DNA of 64,000 nucleotides from Phoronis australis. Its lineage: Eukaryota; Phoronida; Phoronidae. The position numbers were made by a program, and so were the translations under genes. Below, piece by piece: positions 32,326-44,100 of the stretch (positions within the stretch are counted from its first letter, which is position 1; each line of letters begins with the position of its first letter). Under the pieces are notes generated by a model, which saw nothing but the letters and a program-made list of their open reading frames with translations, was not told the DNA's origin and ran no database searches. Where the stretch lies: NCBI GenBank assembly GCA_002633005.1, contig NMRA01000042.1, positions 828,388 through 892,387 of the forward strand, read 5' to 3'.

Positions 32326-32450
32326 TTTCGTCAAAATACCGCAGTCAACATCATTTTATAATTCCCGCAAATTCACTTCAAGTAATACTTGTCTCGTGAT
32401 ACTTGATTGGTCTAGATTTTGTTTACACTCGGACACAACCAATGAGATGT
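32326..32450 (-). promoter_or_regulatory. Probable AUNIP-like promoter with CCAAT boxes
   Basis: attgg at 32405-32409 is a CCAAT box on the minus strand about 80 bp upstream of the AUNIP ATG. A second CCAAT on the plus strand lies at about 32438. No TATA box. Confidence 0.35.
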
Positions 32451-32773
32451 ACAATGTGTTATTTATCAAGGAAGTAAACTTTGAGCCATGGCGTGACGTT
32501 CGGCGGCTGCAAGGTGTGCCGCGATATTGCATAGAGAATACATTGCCTATGTTCTACATGGTGCAAGGGCTTATTGGAATGCCGTCTCTTCTTTGAACGC
32601 AGGCTTTGCAAACAGTACTGGTAAACTATCATCATTCTTGACTGCTCTTGTTGAGGTTTACGACTTCAGTTTTGATGACCACTGCCCGGACTGCCTGGCT
32701 AGCCTTACAGTACAGTGACAAGTTCTGAGAATTGAGTACTGAGGTATAGTGGGGTTTAGACATTGACCACTGT

Positions 32774-33065
32774 CTCTAGTTGAACTACAGATGGTGAAGC
32801 TCCTATATGCGCTTCATACACGGAACAGAATGAAGGACTGCTCGAAGAAAAAGTTTGATAACGGGAGTGTTTGTTCTAGTTGGAAGGAATTAACAAATAA
32901 TAAAATATATCCAGGACCTCCTAAAGGATAAAAGGTGTCCTTCAGTGAGCAAAAGTTTACTTTATAACAACATGACTTTGATGTTATAATCAGTGTGAGG
33001 CATGATTTCTCGAAAAATTTCCGGCGTATGAAGCTACACTATAGGACCTTCACTGTTTCTACTGG
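32774..33065 (+). mobile_element. MITE, about 290 bp
   Basis: TIRs read acagatggtgaagctcctat...cttcatac on the left and gtatgaagctacactatagg...ttcactgtttct on the right (inverted, imperfect, about 35 bp). Relatives lie at 23440-23700 (inverted), about 33400-33630 and about 32040-32120. Confidence 0.65.
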
Positions 33066-33174
33066 CCAGCAAGAGACTGAACGGCACTGTCTAAGTCATG
33101 GGTATTTACATGCTGTATAGTCGTGTGGTAGATGTGCTCCCGGAATCATATGAGCCTCTGTTAGCCACTCGCTT

Positions 33175-33240
33175 ATTAGTTGAATGGTTGACACGCTAGC
33201 CAGTTTTATGGGGGTCGTTGGTTTGATTCCCGGGTCGGGT
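33175..33240 (+). other. tRNA-like sequence with A and B boxes
   Basis: tggttgacacgc (33185-33196) fits the Pol III A box and ggtttgattccc (33220-33231) fits the B box, about 35 bp apart as in tRNAs. The stems are poor, so it is more likely a tRNA-derived SINE head than a working tRNA. Confidence 0.4.
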
Positions 33241-33399
33241 AATCTCGGCTATTACTACAGTAGGTAGAGTGGATACTAGTAGCTCCCTGTCTGTGCTGCC
33301 GCTTCTTGACATGACTGGCGCAAATGGGTGACCTTCTTGTACAATGCTAGTACTGATTAACCCTCTGTTCATTTCCGTTTGACCTTAAGTACATAGACC

Positions 33400-33630
33400 A
33401 TAACGACATTCAGTGTTCTATTCAACTTCCTTGACAGAACGATGGACTATTCGAAAAAATGTTGATTGTGGGAGTATTTGTTCGAGATGGAAGGTCAATC
33501 AACTGCCTCTAGAGGTTCCAGTGTCCACTGATCTACACTTATACATACGTAATGTAACTTTGATAGTTTAGCCAGGGTTAAGCATAATTTGCAGAAAATC
33601 TTCGACGGTTGATTAGGATACGTGGTGATG
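33400..33630 (+). repeat. Diverged copy of the 32774 MITE
   Basis: gaacgatggactattcgaa, gggagtatttgttcgag and tggaaggtcaa parallel 32830-32885. gtaactttgatagttt and aagcataatttgc parallel 32970-33010. Confidence 0.55.
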
Positions 33631-33789
33631 TCTATACAGAGGGCAGAATTGGTTGACCAACTTACTAAGATTGTGACTTGCGTGTCAGTTGTGTTGTCAC
33701 TCATCACTATGGTCATCTGTCATTTATTTGTTTTTGAATTAATAAAAATTAAATTAGATTAAATTAAATTATTGCAACCATCGAGGAGA

Positions 33790-34404
33790 CAGCAAAAGCA
33801 GGTTCTCAAATTGGGAGAAATTATTCCATTTGTGTGATTTCTGCTGAATTCTGGGAGAAAAAATCTCTATGTTAGGAGAAACTCAAAATTGTGGGAACAA
33901 ATTTCACAGTGTCCAATGGTAATGATATGGTCAATCAGGGAAATTGAAAATTGCACTATATTGCACACGAAAAAGTACTTGGATTGACCGTAAGAATTAA
34001 TTCTTGCGGTCAATCCAAGTGAATAGGTCGGTTCACATTGACACACTGATCACCTGTTTGCTGCCTTGCTGAAGACAACCTGACAGTATGTAAATCAACA
34101 ACCATAGTACATGATAAACTACTATTCAAGTAACAATAAATCACCAGAACTCTTTAAAACATCCGTTTTAACTGAAGTTTTCCATTGGCCAAATCCATTT
34201 TTCTGTGAGCAACAAAAATTAATTGTCAAATGTGAAATCAAATTCTCCTAATTGCGAGATCAATTCATCCTCAAGCCAGTAAAATTCTCCTGAAATTCTT
34301 GCGATCATGTGAAATTCTCCTGAAATTCTTGCGATCATGTGAAATTCTCCTGAAATTCTTGCGATCGTGTGAAATTCTCCCAATTTGGGAACCTGCTTTG
34401 GCTG
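33790..34404. mobile_element. MITE, 615 bp, with internal palindrome and 30-bp repeats
   Basis: TIRs are cagcaaaagcaggttctcaa...gggagaa at 33790 and the inverted ttctccc...gaacctgctttggctg ending 34404. Inside are a 44-bp palindrome (33977-34020, acttggattgaccg ... cggtcaatccaagt, one mismatched pair) and 3-4 tandem 30-bp units (aaattctcctgaaattcttg with gcgatcatgtg) at about 34284-34380. No protein coding and no clear target duplication found. Confidence 0.72.
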
Positions 34405-35103
34405 GTAGAGGTCAAGTTGTGCCTATGTACTGGCATCAATTACCCAACTAGCTCGGATAACTCCCTTACATAGAGTAGATATCCAGTCAACCTGGTCCTT
34501 TGGCATTGTCCATTTGTCAGTTTGTTAAATAGTAAACGTGGAAAATGTGACTGAGTACCTCAGCTGCTGAGATACTTTGTTCATCACATGCATTGTAATA
34601 GGCAGCAAGTAGTCCCTGCTAGTCTGGCATAGGTCGCACCAGAGTGGTGTAACTGCCTATCCTTATTATAAATCCAGAAATATTCTTGTCTCCAGTCAAA
34701 TATCACAAAGATGTGACTTTTTAGACAAGGCTCAGTTCACTAAGTCACTTTTTAGGTATTTTTCTTTACATTTGAAATTAGTATTTAAAAGTTGATATCA
34801 TTAAGTGACATTAAACCCATTCCGTCTGTCAAACAATAGTCATATCTCTGTTTCTTACTAGTACTGTTGTTTAGAAGTAATATCCGAGATCATGAGGAAC
34901 TGACAGTTCATTCTTTTTTCGAAAACAGACCATGAAATTTCAAGTCTCACCGTAAGCCCAAAAACTATCTCTGACCTGCGTAAGGACGAATATGAGACCA
35001 ATGTTATTACGGCATGTGGTCTAAATCATAACTAAAGTGCTCTAATGAATTGTAACTGAACTTTCAGTGACCGTCAATACGAATAGCAGAACAGCCTGAC
35101 AAT

Positions 35104-38100
35104 ATGTCTGGAGGTGAACTTCCCAAGGAACCGTATGTCCTGTCTGTGGATATTGGTACAACCAACATCCGTGCACACATTTATGACAAAGAGGCCACTG
35201 TCAAAGGAACTGCCATGAGAAAGGTATTGCACGGCACTGATATTGAAGGTGGAAATGTTGTAGACTTGAACTTGAGGTGATGTTAGTACTCTTTGAACAC
35301 TCAGTAATTTTAGGCAAAATAAGATGATTTTGTGAACAAAATAGCCATTTTTGGCAAAAAAGCTATAGAACCATAAAATGTCACATATTTCAGACAAAAA
35401 CTATTATTGCCAAAACTGGCCCATTTTCATTTTCAATATCTTAACATTGTTGTGAATAGTCAAACCTTTTTCAAAGTATTGTCTGTTCCCAATAGACAAT
35501 TTAACACATATTGTTTCTCTTTTGTTTTTCCAATTGATTGTCAATTTAAATTGAGTGTCTTAGGTTATGAAGTTAAAATGTGCATGTCAATGAATTTTAA
35601 ATATTTGCCCCAAAATCTTACAAAAAATGCCCCTGAGCAAAAACAGTTGACGGTGTTAGCTTAAAAATACTTCTATTTAGTCAGTCACTAGATTCAAGGA
35701 CAAAATGGTACATGTAAGATCTTAGAAACTTTCAAATCATAGGGCTTGACACTTACTAGTAGCATAACATTAACTAGCCAAATCCAACCTGGCAAAATTC
35801 CCAGGTCTCCACATGGGAACTGGTTGCTATAACAAGACAAGCCACAAACGACTCATAGTAGAGCAAGGACCAGAAATGAAATAAACGAGATACTGGAGTG
35901 ATTTGAGTGGTATGTGTGCTTCTTTTTTCAGATAGAGCTCCTTCACCCAGAGCCGGGCAGCTGTGAAATTGATGAAAAGGTTTTATTGGAGCAGTTTATC
36001 GGAGTTGTGAAAGATGCTGTTAAAGGTAGATCTGTTGTGGCTGACACTGCAGTAGACATCTTGCTTCAATGTTAGACACTGCTCATCGCAGAAAAAATGA
36101 TTAAGAGCGTTAGAATTGCATTGGAGAATGATGAAAGTATTTTTGATTTTGGTGTTTGAAAATAGCTTCTCAATACCCAGCATTCCACTGACCATGCATT
36201 TGTGTTTGTAGTTAATTTACACTTACAAACTGGGACATGAAGACTTTGCTCCATGTAACAGTAAAGTATCACCAATTTTGGACAAACATGGGTCCCAAAA
36301 TTATTGTTTACCAATTATCATAGGCTTATGACGTGGCTGTGAATGCCTTTAATTCAATAAAAAATTGTGTGGTGGTAGTTATAGTATCAAAAACTTTAAA
36401 AATGTTTTCTTTTGGTACTGTTTAACTTTTATGAAAAAAATGATAAGATTTCAATTTCAGTAATATTGCGTGACAGATTGGTGAGGTTTTAGCGTATGCA
36501 ATGTGTATTCTTTTGCTTTGTAGTTGAATGGGTAAACAGGTAAGATTTGAAAGTTCCTTTCAACTGGGTTTTGCATGTTACATACAATAATCATTATCAT
36601 CCTTATACCTGACTTATGCATTAATGAGCACAACATTGAATTACGCAGTAAACATGTATTTTTGCGACAATGGCACAGTTTCATGGTCTGCAGTAATCCC
36701 TATTAATCTTGAATCATCCGAGAAGGTCCTTGGGGCTCCAAGGGGCCAAGACAGCAGTTTTTGGAAGTTCAAAACTGATGTCTTGTTCCGTAATAGTCCA
36801 GGGAGATGCTGCTGTGTTGGCCCATGTTCATCCAGGGCTGTATGTTTAGGTCCACCATGGTCCTTGTAGGTGCTGTGTTAGCCTCTACTCATTCAAGGCT
36901 GTCAATATCACTGCCATTTTGTTCCATTGTTTCATAGTGACTGTCTGGGATGATCCATTGCCATCCATATAGGCACCATGTTGATTCTGTGTTGCTGCCA
37001 CGCTTGCCCAGATTCGTCCTTGTAGCTTGTCTATTGCTACTGGCATGACGGTCGTCTAACAGCCATCAAACCCAAAAAATGAGCCTGGATTATCCCAGAT
37101 CTTGATTCATCGGGATCGGGCGCTTTCCAGGACTGCCGTGTTTATCTGCTTCATGGAACTGAGGCTTAACTAAATTGAAATTCTGCCATTGAATTATCAA
37201 CAAGTAAATGGCTAAACGAGTAAATGGCTAGCAACTTCCGTTATTAGTTTATTAGCACTAGGAATCTGTGTGTGTGATGTTTAAAGTAATCGAGCAGGCA
37301 TTGTCAAAACAAGGTCACCCCGATGATCACTTAGCTGTAAAACACCTGCAGAATTCAGGCCATTTTTGTGGTTGCTGTATTACGTTCCATGGATAGACTG
37401 CAGGGCCAATGTGTATCATTACAGCCACTGCGAATGGATTTGCATCACATTTCATTTTTCATGAATACGGGCAAACTGGTACAAAAATGACAACTTTTTA
37501 ACTCTTAACAATTTGGGATTAGCTACAATGATTCATTTAGTTCCTTTCTTTTGTGTCTCAAGAAAGATAAGCAGTAAGCTCTCATAACTGCACAATGGCG
37601 GTTTAATTTCTGAACAGGTGTTAATTAGGTTTGTCTCTCTCTCTCTTATTATGCCCCGTCATCTCCGTCCGGCGTCCATCCGTCCGGCGTCCGCTGTTCT
37701 ATCTCCAAAACGCCTTGACTTATATTCATGAAATTGTGCACATGCGTTCATTCTGTGGATGGGAAGGCATGAGCGAACTTTCGGACAGATCCGACTTCTG
37801 GTGTGCGCCCTAGTGGCAATTTTATTTTTTTACGGTTACCTCTTCAAAAGTCCTGAACGGATTTTCATAAAATGTGGTATATAGGCACCTATTAGTGAGA
37901 TGACGCTATCCTTTCATTTTCAGATGGATTTGTCATAGTGTGCGCCACCTAGTGGCCATTTTTACTGTTTTCGAGTCTGTTTTTTTGAATCCACCCCTCT
38001 ATCAACCAAACTGCTCAAAGGATGATTGTGAAAATTGGCATGTATGTTCTTACTATAAAGTGGACGGCTGACGATGATTTTCCAACAACTTCAACAACTG

Positions 38101-41100
38101 TGGTGCCTCATAGTAGCAGTTTTTTTGCATCTATGCTTGTATTCCCTAAACCGTTTGCAGGATCTTTACTAAATTTAGTAAGTGTATTTATATGATGCTA
38201 ACAACGGAGGATGATGACTTTCAGATGGTTCTGACTACTGGTGTGCCACCTAGTGGCAATTTTATTTTTTTACGTTTACCTTTATATGTTCAAAGGTCCT
38301 CAAGGTATTTTCATAAAATTTGGCATACAGGCATCTGTTAACGAGTTGACGCTAGCTCTCCATTTTCAGATGGATTCGACCTAGTTTGCGCCACCTAGTG
38401 GCCTTTTTTCCTGTTTTCGAGTCTGGTTGATAGACAAGTGGACGCCAAAAAACAAACGGCTTTCAGGATAATTGTGAAAATTTGCATATATGTTTTTACT
38501 ATGAAGTGGACGGCTGACGACAATTTTCCGACGAGTTCGACTACTATGGCACCTCATAGTGGCAGTTTTGTTTTTTGCGCTCATGGCTGTATCTATTAAA
38601 CCGTTTGCAGGATCTTTACTTAATTTAGCAAGTGTATTTATATGATGTTGACAATGGAAGACAACGACTTTCAGACGGATCTGACTTCTGGTGTGGCCCC
38701 TAGTGGCAATTTTGTTTTTTTATGTTTACCAGTCTGTTTCTTCAAAGGTCCTCAACAGACTTTCATAAAATTTTGAATATAGGCATCTATTGGTGAGATG
38801 ATGCCATCATTCTGTTTTTGGATGGAATCGAGGTATTTTGCGCCACCTGGTGGCCATTTTTGCTGTTTTCAAATCTTGTTTTTGGCGTCCACCCCTCGAT
38901 CAACCAAATCATTTTGAAAATTGGCGTAAATTTCCGTGTGAAGAGGACGTTTGATGATGGTGACTGACTACTGTGGCGCCTCCTAGTGGTAGTTTTGTGT
39001 TGTTGTGCGCCCATAGCTGTATCTTCAAAACCCATTTTATCTTTATTAAATTTAGTAAGTGAATTTATATATTATGAAGATAACAGACGACGACTTTAAG
39101 GCGAATGGAATGGACGCTGTGCCCACAAGTGGCAATTTCATTTTGTTCTGTTTTCCTTTGTTTCTCTGAAGTTCCTTGACAGATTTTTATGAAATATGAC
39201 ATGTTCCTGTTTTTGGATGGATGGTACGTTTTTGCGCCATCTAGTGGCCAGTTTTATGATACAACTAAATAACCCTAATAGCACACCATTACCTTAGGGC
39301 ATCCCATATCATACAATGGCGAGTAGGAACTGTTTTGATTTAATTTTGCCGCCCTTACAAATTAGCACTTCTTGTTTTCTGTACTTTTTGCTGTGTTCTA
39401 TGATGTCTTAATGATTAGAATTGCTTCATTTTTATTTTATCTTACTTTGAAGAAGAATTCGTCATTGTTTATCCACCGAATACACGCTCAGTAAAACTTT
39501 TGTCAGTTGATTTATTGAGATGTGTTTTGATAAAACTGAATGTTTGCTACTGATGGGGCACTTAGAATGTATTTAAAAAATTGGATTACTTTTAGATTCC
39601 AGCCTAGAGGCCAGTGACATTACCTGTATGGGCATCACCACCCTAAGGAACACATTCATTACGTGGGACAGGTAAGAGGACCACTGGATGCGATAGAGAA
39701 TTTAAAATTGTTAGTGTACTTCAAAGCACAGCTTTCGTTCCAATAAAAATTTGGGGACACCTTCTGAAAATTTGGCCTCTCGGCATTTGTGGTCTATGTG
39801 AGCCCCCAAGCTACGTCATTAGTGCAAAGGTCACCTATCTGCAGATTTTTTTGTTTTCACATTTACAAGTTGTCAATGAATACAACTGCACTTTATTTAG
39901 GCGAAGCGTAGAAGATGTTCAAATAGTGTTGTCGTTTAGTTCTTGTTATTCATTAGCATAGGAGCATGCAAATGCATATTTATTAAAATTTGGCATGCAG
40001 TGCTAGAATCATTACATGATTACTTGGAGGGTTGTAAATAGTTAAAGCTCTGTAGTTTTGTGTCTCACACAGGGAGACAGGGCAGCCTTTCCATCACTTT
40101 ATTACATGGCAAGACCTGAGGGCCAAGGACAAAACCGTGTGCTGGAATAACTCCTACGCATTCAGGGTAACTGTCTGTATTGAAGTAAATTGTTTGAAAT
40201 AATATTAACCAAGATTTTCAAGTGACTGCTTGCTTGAGGCCCCAGATTGTAAACACGCATTTGTCTCTCAAGGTTTATTCAGTTTAGTCTGCTGCAGTCG
40301 TGCCAGCGAGGCAGTGTGCCATTGTTAGCCAATTGTAATGTTAATTGCCAAAGCTTCTGGAGACTTTCGAGACTGGCTGAAATTGGTGTGAGTGGTCGCC
40401 TTTTTTCTAAAAGTAGAACCATGCAGGTTTTGGAATAAGTTGAGGTGCGCAAGTAGCTATGTTATGTTTTTTCCCTGGTGTGATGCTTATTGTATTATAG
40501 TCATTCTTTTTAACTCGTTGCAATGAATGAAGGACCCTAATGACTGTTTTGTGCCTCGCTTCTCGCTTCAGAATTCTAGATCTCGTTCAATTTTATGTGT
40601 ACACTAATATATAACTGAATTTTTTATTCATTTCGTGAATGATTTGTATGCGGTATATATACTGCATCATTGTAAAAACTGTGCATACTTTGCCAACTGG
40701 TGGCTCTGTAAACCGTCCATTAATGTTAATTGAGGACTATTGCTGCTGGTAAACACGTATTCTGCTCGGCAATACAGAATGTGGTGGCTCATGAGACAGC
40801 CAGTTTAGAGGCTACTAGCCTCGCAGAACACACAACGGTTATACATCTACAGTAGTTTATAAAAAATGTAATAAAAATTGACTCTCACATCTTTAGAACA
40901 GAAAATTAAGCATTTGTTTATTAATTGTCTAGGAATTTTCTTTTAATTTCTTTGACAAGTTTTCATATTTGACAAGCTTTCATAGAACTTTGACAAAACT
41001 GGGTGCCAATCATGAAATTTTATCATTCTTTTAGAAAATTATCATATCCATAATATCATTATTTCTTGACTTACAGGCATTTAAAGGCTCATCCAAATGT

Positions 41101-44100
41101 GTTCACCTGGTGTCTAGAAGTAACAGATTTCTAGCAGGAAGTGTGCTGAAGTTCATGACCGTACAGGTGAGCTAAGCATTAGAGCGGTAAAACTAATGTC
41201 AGGTGCAGATCCATCATCATGATGGTGGGAGAGACTGATAATGGACAGACATAAGTAGCACTCCATCTTTGCAACACAGAACATTAAAGGATTCTGTGCC
41301 TGGTTGGATGAAACAGTCTCAAATAGGGACTCGACTAAGCTCCCTAAATCTTTATTCATGTGAATCTTCATTTACTCACAAATGTTATGTTTTTCAAAAA
41401 ACAGACAATCACCGCACAAATAAAAAGTTCTCATTGATTCGACGTTTTGTCTATTCATTAGACATCATCAGGTTATAAACAATAAGACATCAAGTGTCGA
41501 CATACCAGTCAGGTTACATCCATGTAGTGAAATGAGTATAGCAAGAAATACAGGGAATAGTAAAAGGGTCATCATTATAGCTGTAGAGTCACTGAGCTCT
41601 GCATGTTATTCAGAGAATCAGCAACATGCTGATCCTGAATGGCCAATGACTCTTTAAGGTACAGTAATTCCTTTGTAGGTTTTTTACAGGTAATACTAAC
41701 TGAACTGGCTTGGTGATTTTTGCTAACACAATGTCTATAGACGTTGCTTTTGTCAGAGGTGTGGTGTTCTTTCAGTCTGTCACAGAGACATCTCTGTGTG
41801 AGTCCGATATAGAATTAATTACAGTTATCACATTCAACTTCATAAACAACATTGTTATTGTTTAACAAAGACATATGTGACTTCAGTTTACACAGCATAT
41901 TGGAAAGTTTAGGAAGAGGTTTGAAAACAACTATCAGCTCAACGGCTGGGTCTATGCAATGTACAAAACGAGATAATTGACGTTTCAACTTCAGACTACT
42001 TGGCCCATATTTTTCTTGGCCAGCTCCTCATTTACTTGACTGTGTATTGTTTTCTGAGCTCTTGTTTCAACGAAAATAAATGGGGACTTTGAAGTAGGGA
42101 CGTTACAGAAAAAGACCCCCATTTATTTTCAGTAATATTGAGACATCAACGTAGAGTTTGAGCATGGTTCAAAGCTAAATACTGACTTTGAAGACAAAGT
42201 AGCATTAGAAAGTTCAATCAGTGTTTTCACAAGTCGACAAATTTGAAAATTTACGGAACATAGTTGTGTCCCGTTCTGGGACCGTTTCATGCAACCAGGC
42301 ACTGGACCCCTCCTCTGGATCTGCACCTGTTGCTCTGCTCTTGTTCTATTACGTGGTGTTTGTTTAGGAATGCCAAATACTTCTGGAATCTTTCTGTATC
42401 ACCAGACGTTTTGTTCATTTTATTCAAGCGATAATTATACTTTCATTCACTAGGGACTAATTTCAGTTAATTTTGATTAGCGGTTTATTCTTTGGTGCAG
42501 GTTTCTTTGCTCCTTTGTTTGTGTCTGATTGTATTTTGCAATTAAGAAAAAACAGTTTTAAAAGAGTAAATAATTCAGGGATACTTAAATGCAAATAATT
42601 TAATTTTGTTGCAAAATCTAATTACGTAAAATTGAAAAATATCTTATTTGTTGATTGGAACGTTGACATCACTGTGATGCTGTTTACATTGTGCTGCCCT
42701 CTGCAGGTATCAATGAGACTACTGTGGTGCTTCGACAACTTCCCTGAGGTACGTGACCTAACTGACCCGCTGGAGGGTGCTGTTTCATTTGGATGTGGCA
42801 GTTAACAATTCTAGCTCGTTACATTGAAATTTAGAATAACAACAGATTTCTTTAAGCTATTCCGTGTGATATGGATCATACTTTGAATTATAGGGGATAT
42901 TTAAGTCAAACTTACTTGACAAAAAGGTATGTTGTGCACTCGATAATGATTTTAGGTGGTGTTTTAATATTCAAAAATAAACGTCAGGTATCCTGGTTGC
43001 TCGAAATTGGCTGGGTCACAATATGGTTAAAAACAGTAAAAGCAGTTTGGCTCATAAATACGGTGAAATCTCACCAAGTTAGGACTCAATACGTTGGAGA
43101 AGTGGATTCTTATTTTTTCATTTTTATGTGCCCGTCCGGCGTCCGCTGCTCTATCTCCAAAACCGATTGACATATGTTCATGAAATTTTGGGCGTGTGTT
43201 CCTTTCATGGAAGGGACGGCATGAGCGAACTTTCGGACGGATCCCACTACCAGTGGCAATTTTAGTTTTTTACGTATCTTCAAAGGTCCTTTTAACATGT
43301 TTTCACAAAATGTGGTATATTGGCATCTATTAGTGAGAATACGGTATCCTCCTATTTTTGGTTGTATTCGGCGTAGTTTGCTCCATTTTTACTCTTTTCA
43401 AGTCTGTTTTTTAGCGTCCACCCCTCAATCAACCAAACTGCTCTAAGCATAAATTGGCATGTATGTTCTTACTATGAAGAGGACGGTTGACGATGATTTT
43501 CCGACAACTTTGACCATTGTGGTGCCTCCTAGTAGCAGTTTTGTTTTTTTTTGCGCCTGTGGCTATATCTCCTAAACCGTTTGCGAGATCTTTACTCAAT
43601 TGAGTAAGTGCATTTATATGATGATGACAACGGACGACGACGACTTTTGGACAGATCTGATTACTGATGTGCCACCTAGTGGCAATTTTATTTTTTTACA
43701 TTTACCTCTGTATCTTCAATGGTCCTCAAGGTATTTTCATAAAATTCGGTGTACTGGCTTCTGTTAGTGAAGTAACGCTATCTTTCCGTTTTCAGATGGA
43801 TTCGACCTAGTTTGCGCCACCTAGTGGCCATATTTACTGTTTTTGAGTCATGTTTTTTGGCGTTCACCCCTCTATCAACCAAACCGCTTTCCGGATAATT
43901 GTGAAAATTGGCATGTTTGTTTTTACTATGAAGTGGACAGGTGACTATGATTTTCTGATGACTTTGACTACCGTGGCGCCTCATAATGGCCTTTTCGTTT
44001 TTTGCGCTCATGGCTGTATCTCCTAAAAGGTTTGCAGGAACTTCACTAAACTTAACAACTGTGTTTATATGATGTTGACAACGGACCACGACGATTTTCA

